A DNA stretch of 64,000 nucleotides from Lachnospiraceae bacterium (GTDB taxonomy: Bacteria > Bacillota > Clostridia > Lachnospirales > Lachnospiraceae): the NCBI GenBank assembly GCA_910574805.1, contig CAJTCV010000003.1, forward strand, positions 248,001 through 312,000. The letters run 5' to 3'. Below, in pieces: positions 9,982 through 17,679 of the stretch. Position numbers and translations under genes: made by a program. The notes under the pieces are model-generated. The model had not been told where the DNA came from and did not search any database. It was given only the letters and a program-made list of their open reading frames with translations. Every line of letters begins with the position of its first letter. Within the stretch, counting starts at the first letter, position 1.

Positions 9982-10033
9982 TTGACAGGTCTTTAAGAAT
10001 AAAGTATATTAGAATTATCTTAAATACTTTATT
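9982..10033 (+). promoter_or_regulatory. Promoter with overlapping ArsR-type operator
   Basis: TTGACA (9982-9987), a 17-bp spacer and TATATT (10005-10010) form a near-consensus promoter. A perfect inverted repeat, AATAAAGTAT (9999-10008) and ATACTTTATT (10024-10033), overlaps the -10 box and the transcription start. The operon it drives encodes an ArsR-family repressor, so this is a strong candidate for its autoregulatory operator. Confidence 0.75.
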
Positions 10034-10048
10034 AATGTTGGAGGAAAT

Positions 10049-10255
10049 ATGGCAAAGTCAAAGAGATACGCCCGGATCGGCCGGGAGTGTGTGGCGTGCG
10101 GAAGCTGTCTGAAGGTCTGCCCCAAAGGGGCGGTCCGCATCGTGTCGGGGGTGATCGCCCGGGTGGATCAGGAGATCTGCATCGGCTGCGGAAAATGTGC
10201 ACGGACCTGTCCGGCGGATGTGATTACAATCGTAGAACGGGGGGCGGAAAAATGA
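10049..10255 (+). CDS. 2[4Fe-4S] ferredoxin-like protein
   Basis: A 68-residue iron-sulfur protein with two clusters: CVACGSCLKVCP (about residues 15-26) and CIGCGKCARTCP (about residues 45-56). It would carry electrons at low potential in the cytoplasm. A GTTGGAGGAA ribosome site precedes the ATG. Its stop overlaps the next gene by the ATGA arrangement, so the membrane iron-sulfur protein downstream is the likely redox partner. The substrate pathway is unknown. Confidence 0.9.
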   Translation: MAKSKRYARIGRECVACGSCLKVCPKGAVRIVSGVIARVDQEICIGCGKCARTCPADVITIVERGAEK

Positions 10256-10860
10256 AACGGAAGTGGTATGATTATCTCTGGATTGCGGAGCTTGCCTACT
10301 GGGTGCTGGGGCTCTTAAACATTCTCTTTGCCTGGCTGGGCGTGCTCTTTTTCTGTATCCCGCTGCTTTTTGCAGTATTCGGCGGGAACAAGGGCTACTG
10401 CAACCGTTACTGCGGCCGGGGGCAGCTTCTGGGGCTGCTGGGCAGGAAACTGTCCCGAAACGTACCGCCGCCAAGATTCCTGCGGAGTCCCTGGTTCCGC
10501 TATGGCTTTCTCACCTTTTTCATGATCATGTTCGGCCTGATGCTGCGCAGTACCTGGATGGTCTTTACCGGAGCGCCCCTTCGCCAGACGGTGACGCTTC
10601 TGTGGGTATTTAAGCTTCCCTGGCAGTGGGCGGACGTGTCCATGGCGGCGCCCTGGATGGCTCAGTTTGCCTTCGGATTTTTCAGTGTCATGATGACTTC
10701 CACAGTGCTGGGGCTTCTGACCATGGTTTTGTTCCGGCCCCGATCCTGGTGCGTGTACTGCCCCATGGGGACCATGACTCAGGGAATCTGCAGGCTCAGG
10801 CAGGGGAAGGAGGATACAGAAGATGGAAGAGAAGGCAAAAAGAATCGCGGAACTGCTTAA
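10252..10860 (+). CDS. Membrane-bound 4Fe-4S protein, NapH/YccM-like
   Basis: A 202-residue integral membrane protein with about four hydrophobic helices. It has two cysteine groups of the 4Fe-4S_5 type: CNRYCGRGQLLG near residue 47 and CVYCPMGTMTQGICR near residue 168. Such proteins pass electrons between quinones or membrane oxidoreductases and soluble ferredoxins. It is shorter than NapH (about 290) and lacks the C-terminal ferredoxin domain, which here is the separate upstream gene. It overlaps the ferredoxin stop by 4 bp and the ArsR start by 38 bp, showing tight coupling. Confidence 0.8.
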   Translation: MKRKWYDYLWIAELAYWVLGLLNILFAWLGVLFFCIPLLFAVFGGNKGYCNRYCGRGQLLGLLGRKLSRNVPPPRFLRSPWFRYGFLTFFMIMFGLMLRSTWMVFTGAPLRQTVTLLWVFKLPWQWADVSMAAPWMAQFAFGFFSVMMTSTVLGLLTMVLFRPRSWCVYCPMGTMTQGICRLRQGKEDTEDGREGKKNRGTA

Positions 10861-11107
10861 GCTGCTGGCCAACGAGCACCGACTGCTGATCCTGTGCGCG
10901 CTGATGAAGGGGCCGCTGACGGTAGGGGAGATCCATCTGTTTACCCCCAACATCACTGCTTCCGCTCTGTCTCAGAACTTAAACCAGCTCCGCATGGCCG
11001 GGATCCTGGAGTCCGAGAAGCAGGGGATGAACGTCATCTATCGGATCCGGGATCAGCGGGTGACCGCGCTTCTGGGGGCGGTGAAGGAGTGTTACTGTGA
11101 GGAGTGA
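10823..11107 (+). CDS. ArsR-family winged-helix repressor
   Basis: A 94-residue dimeric repressor of the ArsR/SmtB fold. The recognition region is TVGEIHLFTPNITASALSQNLNQLRMAGILESEK, followed by the wing QGMNVIYRIRDQRV. Two adjacent residues near the C-terminus (ECYCEE) could bind metal or a thiol-reactive ligand, but the classical ELCVCDL metal motif in helix 3 is absent. It overlaps the membrane protein gene and probably acts on the inverted repeat at 9999-10033. The inducer is unknown. Confidence 0.85.
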   Translation: MEEKAKRIAELLKLLANEHRLLILCALMKGPLTVGEIHLFTPNITASALSQNLNQLRMAGILESEKQGMNVIYRIRDQRVTALLGAVKECYCEE

Positions 11108-11137
11108 AGACTGCTGCAGAAGAAATGAGGTGACACC

Positions 11138-11788
11138 TTGACACGGATAAAAAGAATCCCGTGCGGAATGGTAAACTGCTATCTGCTCACGGGAAAGGAC
11201 GGCGCTGTGCTTGTGGACACGGGAGAGACAGGGTATGAAGAAAAGATACTGGAGGCATGCGCGGGCAAAAACGTCCGCCTGATCATGCTGACGCACGGGC
11301 ATATCGACCACATCCAGAACGCGGCATACCTGGCGCGGGAACTTAAGGCGCCCATCGGGATGAATGAGAAGGATCTGGCGCTGAAGCAGAACCAGTTCGC
11401 ACAGCCTCTTTCTGGTACCGGAATCTTTGGAAAGATACTGGAATCGGCGTCCAAAAAGAAAATGAAGAAGAACCGGATCGAGGATTTTACACCGGAGATC
11501 TTTCTGAAAGAAGGCGATACGCTGGAATCGTATGGGATAGAAGCGTCCGTGCTGGAGCTGCCGGGGCATACGGAGGGGTCCATCGGCCTTGAAGTGGACG
11601 GACAGGCCGTGATCGTCGGGGATGCCCTGATGCATATGCTGCGGCCGGGGATGGCCTGCATCTTCGGAGACCGGGTAAAGCTGCGGGAGAGTGCAGGAAG
11701 GATTTCGGCTCTTGGCAGCAGGACGATTTATTACGGACACGGAAGTCCGACAAAGAACCGCAGCCGGAAACAGGGCAATTTCTGTTAA
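11138..11788 (+). CDS. Metallo-beta-lactamase-fold hydrolase
   Basis: A 216-residue MBL-fold enzyme of the glyoxalase II-like group. The metal motif is THGHIDH (about residues 51-57), with further ligands in LPGHTEGSIG (His near 145) and GDALMH (Asp near 163). The start is TTG at 11138 behind GAGGTGACA, 30 bp after arsR, so it is probably the last gene of the ferredoxin operon. The substrate is unknown; thioester or persulfide hydrolysis are common in the family. The final metal-ligand histidine is probably the one in YYGHGSP. Confidence 0.85.
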   Translation: MTRIKRIPCGMVNCYLLTGKDGAVLVDTGETGYEEKILEACAGKNVRLIMLTHGHIDHIQNAAYLARELKAPIGMNEKDLALKQNQFAQPLSGTGIFGKILESASKKKMKKNRIEDFTPEIFLKEGDTLESYGIEASVLELPGHTEGSIGLEVDGQAVIVGDALMHMLRPGMACIFGDRVKLRESAGRISALGSRTIYYGHGSPTKNRSRKQGNFC

Positions 11789-11884
11789 GACAGGCGGCCC
11801 CGGGAAGTGGTATCCTATGTACAGACAGCAAAAGCCCGAAAAAGGGCATAGGCCGTACTTTCAATCAAAAAGGAGCGACTTTTT

Positions 11885-12301
11885 ATGGTCAACAGATCAG
11901 TGACCGGCAAAATTCTATCTCATATTGATGCCCACCCGGATCAGGACCTGACGTTGGAAAGACTGGCGGAGGAACTGCACTATTCTAAATTTTATATGGC
12001 CCGGACATTCAAAGCGGATACCGGTATGACGCTTTGCAAATACATCCAGGGCAGGCGGCTGGAGACTGCGGCCAGAGAACTGGCAGAGACGAAGCGTCCG
12101 GTGGTTGAGATCGCACTGGAGGCAGGCTATGGTTCCCAGCAGGCATTTGCCAGGGCCTTTCGCCGGGAATACGGATGTACGCCCCGGACGTACCGAAAAG
12201 CAGGAGTCTTTTCTGTAAAATACGGCAGGCTCTCGCTGCGTATGGGCGGGCGGAGATCTGCGGCATTTACCATGTATGAAAGAAGCAGGATGGCCGCATG
12301 A
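11885..12301 (+). CDS. AraC-family regulator, DNA-binding domain only
   Basis: A 138-residue protein made almost only of the two-HTH AraC domain: HTH1 in [20 protein letters not shown] and HTH2 in [20 protein letters not shown], with the usual GCTPRTYRK end. There is no N-terminal cupin or other sensor domain, as in MarA/SoxS-type regulators, which are controlled by their own amount rather than a ligand. An AAAAGGAGCGA site precedes the ATG. The stop overlaps the clpP start (ATGA), so the two are coupled. Regulated degradation by its partner ClpP is an attractive inference. Confidence 0.88.
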   Translation: MVNRSVTGKILSHIDAHPDQDLTLERLAEELHYSKFYMARTFKADTGMTLCKYIQGRRLETAARELAETKRPVVEIALEAGYGSQQAFARAFRREYGCTPRTYRKAGVFSVKYGRLSLRMGGRRSAAFTMYERSRMAA

Positions 12302-12894
12302 GTCATATTCCTTATGTAATCCGCCGAACCGGGCGGGGAGAACAGAGCTTTGACCTTTATTCCAGGCTTCTTTCGGACCGGATCATATTTCTGGGCGAAG
12401 AAGTCAGCGATGCTTCCGCAGGCGTGATCATCGCTCAAATGCTGTTTCTGGAAGCGGAAGATCCGGAAAAAGACATTCAGCTTTATATCAACAGTCCTGG
12501 AGGCTCCGTGTCTGCGGGATTTGCGGTCTATGATACTATGCGTTATATAAAATGCGACGTATCCACCATCTGCATCGGGCTGGCGGCCAGTTTCGGCGCC
12601 TTTCTCCTGGCCGGAGGTACAAAAGGCAAGCGGACGGCCCTTCCCAACGCGGAGATCATGATCCACCAGCCGGCCATTCACGGGGACGGCATCCGGGGAC
12701 AGGCGTCGGATATCCGGATCCTGTCGGACCACATCCTGAAGAGCCGGGAACGGCTGAACCGGATCCTGGCGGAAAATACGGGCCGGACGGAGGCGGAGAT
12801 CATGGCCGCCACAGAACGGGATCACTATATGAGCGCAGAAGAGGCGATGGAATTCGGACTGATTGATTTTGTGCTGAAAATGGACAGCCGATAG
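12298..12894 (+). CDS. clpP: ClpP-type protease subunit
   Basis: A 198-residue Clp protease catalytic subunit. The catalytic serine is in [11 protein letters not shown] (about residue 98), the histidine in MIHQPAIHG (about residue 122), and the aspartate region in [19 protein letters not shown]. The barrel assembles as two heptamers and needs a Clp ATPase. The usual clpP neighbours (tig, clpX, lon) are absent. It is instead coupled to a single-domain AraC regulator, which suggests a second, specialised ClpP paralogue rather than the housekeeping copy. The divergent ClpX at 56659 is a possible partner. Confidence 0.93.
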   Translation: MSHIPYVIRRTGRGEQSFDLYSRLLSDRIIFLGEEVSDASAGVIIAQMLFLEAEDPEKDIQLYINSPGGSVSAGFAVYDTMRYIKCDVSTICIGLAASFGAFLLAGGTKGKRTALPNAEIMIHQPAIHGDGIRGQASDIRILSDHILKSRERLNRILAENTGRTEAEIMAATERDHYMSAEEAMEFGLIDFVLKMDSR

Positions 12895-13042
12895 AGAGCA
12901 TATTTCAGATGATATTTACAGGCGGCGTGGTCAGCGATGCGGCCGGGACGGTTTTTCGAAAATCTTCGGGTATCCGCCGGTATGGAAGCGGAGTCAAAGT
13001 CCGATGTGATGTGAGACGGGCTGCGCAAAGAGATGGGCAGGA

Positions 13043-13084
13043 GCTGCTGCATGGAAAAGTTCTTCCATGCAGCAGCGTTTTTTG
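13043..13084 (+). terminator. Strong rho-independent terminator after clpP
   Basis: GCTGCTGCATGGAA pairs perfectly with TTCCATGCAGCAGC, followed by GTTTTTT. It ends the AraC-clpP transcript and stands 150 bp past the clpP stop. Confidence 0.92.
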
Positions 13085-13125
13085 TCATCAGGGAATGGGG
13101 ATTTGTTGGGATTTCTGTCCCGTTT

Positions 13126-14110
13126 TCATTCCGCCATCCGCACCATGCAGGCGTTTCTGCGGCAGGCGATGCCGTATTTGAAGATCGTATCCATGTCGTC
13201 CTCCATCAGGCGTTCCGCATAATTTTTTTCCTCGATCTGTTCCAGCGCTTTCTGGCAGGCCGCTTCCATGTTGCGGCTCTCAGAGTATTTGAGTTCAATG
13301 ACAATGCCGGTGTTTTCGTCCGGAATTTCGATCAGGATGTCGCTGTAGCCGGCGCCGGACTCGGCATTGGAAGAGAGGACCCAGCTGCGCTGGCTGCTTA
13401 AAAGTCCCAGTAAAATGCCGTGGTAAAAGTTTTCTTTTCGTTCTTTGCGCACGGCGGTGCCGCGGATGCTGATGGTTTTCTTCAAATAGGAAGCGAACTG
13501 GTGTTCGATGGATGCAGGATCTCCCTGTCGGAAAGCTTCGCAGAAGGCATCCAGTGCGGGCGCGTCTTCTCTTGCTTCCTTCTGAAACCAGTCCAGGATC
13601 TGTTCGGTAAAGATCATGCGGATCTCCCGGTTGGGGATGATCAGCTCGTAGGTGTTCAGACCGACTTCTGCCTGTCTGGTCAGGTAGCCGGTGGTGAAAA
13701 GGACGCTCCACAGGTTGTCAAGGCTGTCATACAGCTCCCGGTAAGTCAGTTCTTCATTGATTTTTTTCGTGACAGGGCTTCCGTTTACCAGACGGTCCAG
13801 TTCCATCCGGGTCTGAGGCGTCGCTTTCTGAAGCAGCGTACGGAGGATGATATTGCCGCTGGAATTGATCCAGTAGGCTCTGGGGCGGGCGTCCGGGTTG
13901 TCCCTGAGTTCATCCACATAATTAATCACGTCCCAGGGGCAGTAGACGTCGGATGTTCCGAAACGATAGCCGTTATACCATTCTTTGATGGTCCGGTAAT
14001 GGTCTTCCAGTTCATAGTAGTCCAGCATATCTTTTACCTCTGCATCTGAGAAACCGAAATGCTCATCGAACGGAATATTGGTGATGGACCGGATTTTGAA
14101 GTTATTGAGC
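13126..14110 (-). pseudogene. AAA-ATPase/PD-(D/E)XK protein, C-terminal part only
   Basis: About 327 residues match the C-terminal two thirds of the AAA-ATPase-like plus PD-(D/E)XK nuclease family common in gut clostridia. Visible are FGFSDAEV, WYNGYRFG, YCPWDVINY, and the nuclease motifs YSDILIEIP and IVIELKYSE near the end. Homology begins abruptly at LNNFKIRSITN (about 14106). The upstream Walker A and B regions are missing, and the frame before that point reads nonsense. The gene has therefore lost its ATPase front end. Compare the nearly whole copy at 25429-27092, which keeps GRFGKT. Confidence 0.85.
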
Positions 14111-14215
14111 GGCAAGCAGCGCAAACAAAAGTGTAACGGTACTGACTGCCGGATACATAGATAATGCGTTATCGTGATATTCCCAAAGATATAAAGACAA
14201 AGCAGCATTTTATTG

Positions 14216-14244
14216 TTGTAATGCCTGCTGGAATCAGCTATACT
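14216..14244 (+). promoter_or_regulatory. Promoter upstream of the tatD region
   Basis: TTGTAA (14216-14221), a 17-bp spacer and TATACT (14239-14244). It would drive the short remnant at 14297 and tatD. Confidence 0.6.
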
Positions 14245-14296
14245 AAGGGCAGACAGAATGGAAGAGATGGCTTGTTTCAAGAAGGAGGATTGGAAT

Positions 14297-14503
14297 ATGG
14301 TCGGAGCTTTTCTGGGAAAGGCTTCGGACAGCGAAAACATATTCCGTGAACTTGCGATTTCAGAAAATTATGCGGATGGAGCGGTTTATATCCCGAATAA
14401 GGAATTAATGGATAAATTTCGGGAGCTGCTTATGAATAAAGAGTCTATGGGGTATGTAAAAATACGGCAGAAAGGAACCTTACATGTGGAAAAAATATTA
14501 TGA
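14297..14503 (+). pseudogene. Internally deleted AAA-ATPase/nuclease remnant
   Basis: A 68-codon frame behind AGGAGG. Its first part, MVGAFLGKASDSENIFRELA, resembles the stretch just after Walker A in the AAA-ATPase-like family (compare MSMLADFLDIRMDSRKLFEG in the copy at 25429). Its second part, VYIPNKELMDKFRELLM, resembles the region near the C-terminus of the same family (compare KIPNEEIKTIFADTI). The roughly 250 residues between are gone. It overlaps tatD by 20 bp and may act only as a leader that couples translation. Confidence 0.55.
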
Positions 14504-15266
14504 TATTGGCTTGAATCTCTTCTGCCGGCAGTTTCCGGAGCCGGAGAAGGTGATTGAAGAGGCGAAGGAGCACGGGGTGTGCTGCATCCTGACCGGGACA
14601 GACCCGAAGGAAAACCGGAAGATTGACGAGTTTGTAAGGACCCGGGAAGCTTACGGCACGGCGGGAATCCATCCCCATAATGCGGACCGGGCAGGGAAGG
14701 AAGACTTTCAGATGATCGAGCGGATCCTGTTGGAGAATGAAAGGATCGTTGCGGTGGGGGAGTGCGGCCTCGACTATGACCGGATGTTTTCCACGAAGGA
14801 AAATCAGATCCGGTGCCTGGAGAAGCATATCGTTCTGGCGGAAAAGCTGGAGAAACCGTTGTTTTTGCATGAGCGGAGCGCTTCAGAGGACTTTGTCAGG
14901 CGGTTCCGGAAGCATCCGGATATCTGCAGAAAATCCGTAGTACACTGTTTTACGGGCAACAAGGAGACGCTGAAGCAGTATCTTTCCATGGGATTTTCCA
15001 TCGGAATCACCGGCTGGATCTGCGACGACCGGAGGGCCGGGGAACTCAGGGAAGCGGTATGTCAGATCCCGCTGGACCGGATTCTGGTGGAGACGGATGC
15101 CCCCTATCTGACGCCCAGGAATGTGCCGGGCCTTCCCAGGACGAATGTTCCTCAGAATATCGTATATGTAGTCCGGGAGCTGGCAAAGTATATGAAGGTC
15201 TCCGAGGAAGCGTTGATGGAGCATGCAAGGGAGAATACGGAGAGAATATTTCAGATTGAGGAATGA
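14484..15266 (+). CDS. TatD-family metal-dependent deoxyribonuclease
   Basis: A 260-residue TIM-barrel hydrolase of the TatD/YcfH family. Metal and family motifs visible are AGIHPHNAD (about residues 56-64), GECGLDYDRMFS (about residues 92-103), FLHERSASEDF, VVHCFTGN and VETDAPYLTP (about residues 202-211). The first family motif, normally T-D-x-H-x-H, reads YDIGLNLFCRQF here, so the two N-terminal histidine ligands are missing. That makes this a divergent member. TatD proteins act as 3'-5' exonucleases in DNA repair or quality control. The start follows AAAGGAACC. Confidence 0.88.
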   Translation: MWKKYYDIGLNLFCRQFPEPEKVIEEAKEHGVCCILTGTDPKENRKIDEFVRTREAYGTAGIHPHNADRAGKEDFQMIERILLENERIVAVGECGLDYDRMFSTKENQIRCLEKHIVLAEKLEKPLFLHERSASEDFVRRFRKHPDICRKSVVHCFTGNKETLKQYLSMGFSIGITGWICDDRRAGELREAVCQIPLDRILVETDAPYLTPRNVPGLPRTNVPQNIVYVVRELAKYMKVSEEALMEHARENTERIFQIEE

Positions 15267-15273
15267 TATTCAA

Positions 15274-15317
15274 AAAGAGGGGCTGCCGCAAAAATATCTT
15301 TGCGGCAGTCCCTCTTT
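15274..15317. terminator. Bidirectional terminator between tatD and the CoA-disulfide reductase gene
   Basis: A long hairpin: AAAGAGGGGCTGCCGCAAA pairs with TTTGCGGCAGTCCCTCTTT (one bulge). It has A-rich and T-rich flanks on both sides, so it can end both convergent transcripts. Confidence 0.9.
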
Positions 15318-15337
15318 CTGCCTCCCTGTCCGTATCT

Positions 15338-17032
15338 TCAGGCCTGATCCATCCCGCAGGCCGTTGCGGATTCGATCATGGCCCGGTCGTTTTCCACGGC
15401 GTCATAGAACCGGTAGCCGCCGGAGAAATTCCAGGCGTCGTATCCGTTTCCGGCCAGGATCCGAAGAGCGATGTAGCTTCGCAGTCCGCTCTGGCACATG
15501 ACGTAGACCGGCTGATCTGCTTTCAGTTCATGGAGCCGTTCCCTCAGTTCGTCCACCGGGATGTTGACGAAGCCGTCCACATGTCCGTGTTCATACTCTT
15601 TTTTCGTGCGCGCGTCCAGAAGCGTAACATCTTTTCTTTCAGAAAGCGCCTTCAGATCTTCCAGATGGAACTGCTTCAGCAGACCGTCCGCTATATTTTC
15701 GATCATAAATCCGGCCATATTTACCGGGTCCTTGGCAGAGGAATAGGGCGGAGCATAGGCCAGGTCCAGTTCTTTGAGTTCCGGGGCCTTCATTCCGGCA
15801 TGGATCGCTGTGGCAAGTACATCAATCCGCTTGTCTACGCCGTCATATCCGACGATCTGAGCGCCCAGCAGACGGAAGGTTTCTTTTTCAAACACTACTT
15901 TCATCGTCATAAGCTTTCCGCCCGGATAATAGCCGGCGTGATTCATAGGAGAGAGAATCACCTTGTCAACATCCAGTCCGGCTTTTTTGGCATTGGTCTC
16001 ATTGATGCCGGTAACGGCGGCGGTCATGTCAAAGACTTTGATGACGGAGCTTCCCTGAGAACCAGGATACCGGCTGTCCCCGCCGCACAGATTATCCGCC
16101 GCGATCCGGCCCTGTCGGTTGGCGGGACCGGCAAGGGAGATCAGCGCATCCTGACCGGTGACAAAGTGTTGGACCTGTACGGCGTCTCCCACGGCGTAGA
16201 TGTCGGGTGCGGACGTCTCCATCCGGTCATTGACCAGGATGCTGCCCTTGATGCCCAGTTTCAGTCCGGCTTCTCGGGCAAGTTCCGTATCCGGCGTAAC
16301 GCCGATGGCCAGTACGACCAGATCTGCCCGGAGCGGTTCTTCTCCTTTGAGCAGAATACGAACACCAGTTCCGTCCTGTTCAAAGCCTTCCACCGTATGG
16401 CCAAGGGCCAGCTTTATACCATGTCTTCGCATTTCATTGTGAATAAAAGCGGCCATATCCGGGTCAAAGGGGTTCATCAGCTGTTTCGGGCGCTGCACGA
16501 TGGTGACCTCCATGCCCAGCTCCCGGAGATTCTCGGCCAGTTCCAGTCCGATGAAACCGCCGCCTGCCAGCACGGCAGACTTTGGATGGTTCTGATCAAT
16601 GTATTCTTTGATGCGCAGCGTATCTTCCACGGTCCGGAGGGTAAAGAGGTTATCAATATCCGTGCCGGAGATCGAAGGCTGTGTCGGTTTTGCTCCGGGA
16701 GACAAAAGCAGCTTGTCATAGCTTTCTTCAAATTCCCCGCCGGTTTCCAGATTTTTCACCGAAACCGTATTCTTCTCTGGATGAATGGCAGTGACTTCAT
16801 GATGCACCTTCATGGTCACCTGGAATCTGGAGAAAAAGCTTTCCGGGGTCTGGAGGGTCAGATGGTTCTTATGGGTGATGACCTCTCCAATATAATAAGG
16901 CAGTCCGCAGTTTGCGTAGGAGACAAATCCGGAGCGCTCAAAAACGATGATCTCTGCCTGTTCGTCCAGCCGGCGAATTCTTGCAGCGGCGGTCGCTCCG
17001 CCGGCCACGCCGCCTACAATCACAATTTTCAT
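15338..17032 (-). CDS. CoA-disulfide reductase with C-terminal rhodanese domain
   Basis: A 564-residue FAD/NAD(P)H flavoenzyme of the CoADR-Rhd type. It reduces CoA disulfide, CoA persulfide or polysulfide, linking thiol balance to sulfur metabolism. The N-terminal FAD motif is IVIVGGVAGGATAAARIRR. The redox cysteine is in YANCGLPYYIGE (about residue 43), the NAD(P) motif in LAGGGFIGLELAENL, and the second FAD motif in IYAVGDAVQV. Residues 460-564 are a rhodanese domain whose loop reads VMCQSGLRSY. The start follows AGGAAAGGTGG and lies two bases past the stop of the upstream rhodanese gene, so both are one operon. Confidence 0.92.
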   Translation of the reverse strand: MKIVIVGGVAGGATAAARIRRLDEQAEIIVFERSGFVSYANCGLPYYIGEVITHKNHLTLQTPESFFSRFQVTMKVHHEVTAIHPEKNTVSVKNLETGGEFEESYDKLLLSPGAKPTQPSISGTDIDNLFTLRTVEDTLRIKEYIDQNHPKSAVLAGGGFIGLELAENLRELGMEVTIVQRPKQLMNPFDPDMAAFIHNEMRRHGIKLALGHTVEGFEQDGTGVRILLKGEEPLRADLVVLAIGVTPDTELAREAGLKLGIKGSILVNDRMETSAPDIYAVGDAVQVQHFVTGQDALISLAGPANRQGRIAADNLCGGDSRYPGSQGSSVIKVFDMTAAVTGINETNAKKAGLDVDKVILSPMNHAGYYPGGKLMTMKVVFEKETFRLLGAQIVGYDGVDKRIDVLATAIHAGMKAPELKELDLAYAPPYSSAKDPVNMAGFMIENIADGLLKQFHLEDLKALSERKDVTLLDARTKKEYEHGHVDGFVNIPVDELRERLHELKADQPVYVMCQSGLRSYIALRILAGNGYDAWNFSGGYRFYDAVENDRAMIESATACGMDQA

Positions 17033-17033
17033 G

Positions 17034-17354
17034 TTATTTTTCCACCTTTCCTGTGTAGGAGGCAATGCCTCCAAGATTCTTTACATTTGTATATCCCATA
17101 CCTTTCAGTATGTCTGCAGCCTGGCGGCTTCTGCCCCCGGAATAGCAGTATACGAAAAGCGGAGTGTCTTTCTGAAACGTGACGGCGCCTGCCTGAGCTA
17201 GTGACGCAAGCGGAATGTTTTTGCTGCCGGGAATATGTCCCTCAGTGTACTCCTGAGGCGTGCGCACGTCCAGAAGAACAGCGCCGGATGTCTGCTGACA
17301 GTCCTGAATGCCCTGGTTGATGTCGGGCCCTTTTATAAAATTGAAAAATCCCAT
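17034..17354 (-). CDS. Single-domain rhodanese sulfurtransferase
   Basis: A 106-residue rhodanese. LLDVRTPQEYTEGHIPGSKN is the conserved front motif, and the active cysteine lies in the loop VYCYSGGRSR (about residue 76). It would carry sulfane sulfur as a persulfide. The conserved start MGFFNF lies at 17354; an upstream in-frame ATG adds 25 unconserved residues. It is the first gene of the pair with the CoA-disulfide reductase, and a Crp/Fnr-like operator lies upstream. The pair probably handles sulfide-derived persulfides. Confidence 0.92.
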   Translation of the reverse strand: MGFFNFIKGPDINQGIQDCQQTSGAVLLDVRTPQEYTEGHIPGSKNIPLASLAQAGAVTFQKDTPLFVYCYSGGRSRQAADILKGMGYTNVKNLGGIASYTGKVEK

Positions 17355-17388
17355 ATGTCTGTACCTTCCTGTTCTCTTTTGTAATCTT

Positions 17389-17430
17389 AGTATAACCGAA
17401 AAACGGGGCGGAGTCTGTGACGTGGTCACA
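17389..17430 (-). promoter_or_regulatory. Rhodanese-CoADR promoter with Crp/Fnr-like operator
   Basis: On the minus strand a TATACT -10 box lies at 17394-17389. A perfect palindrome TGTGACGTGGTCACA (17416-17430) is centred about 41 bp before the expected transcription start. That is the classical class II position for Crp/Fnr-family activators. The match to TGTGA-N5-TCACA is visible; the identity of the regulator is inference. Confidence 0.65.
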
Positions 17431-17515
17431 TTTAAACAAAATCTTATTTTAACAGATCGATCAGAGGCTGGACAAAGAGAAAATGTTATGATAGACTTTG
17501 AATACCTAAACAGGT

Positions 17516-17549
17516 GTTAGAGACCGCATAGGAATGCGTGAGTAGAAAT
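17516..17549 (+). repeat. Lone CRISPR-like pseudo-repeat upstream of cas3
   Basis: A 34-nt sequence resembling the array repeat. Its 3' part, TGAGTAGAAAT, equals the repeat's 11-nt handle except for the last base. The hairpin has changed sequence but still pairs perfectly: CGCAT (17525-17529), loop AGGA, ATGCG (17534-17538). No second repeat follows within spacer distance. A terminator starts 40 bp downstream, and the cas promoter lies just beyond. It may encode a crRNA-like regulatory guide, with the guide starting at 17550. Confidence 0.65.
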
Positions 17550-17588
17550 TATTTTGTTTAATGGTAGAAAAACGGTTGTTTTTCAAAG

Positions 17589-17645
17589 GAGTAAAATGAT
17601 TTGTTGTAAGATGGTTTATGACAAATTGTTTTACTCTTTTTTTGA
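17589..17645 (+). terminator. Terminator between the pseudo-repeat and cas3
   Basis: GAGTAAAA and ATTTGT pair with ACAAAT and TTTTACTC around a roughly 16-nt loop, followed by TTTTTTT. It would end a short RNA starting near 17500 and separate it from the cas transcript. Confidence 0.8.
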
Positions 17646-17679
17646 GAAAATGGACCAATAAACTAAATAAAGAAAAATA

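Noticed and set aside
15263-17182. A 639-codon forward frame opposite the CoA-disulfide reductase.
   Set aside because: It lies antisense to a clearly conserved enzyme and shows no family motif; its length reflects codon bias.
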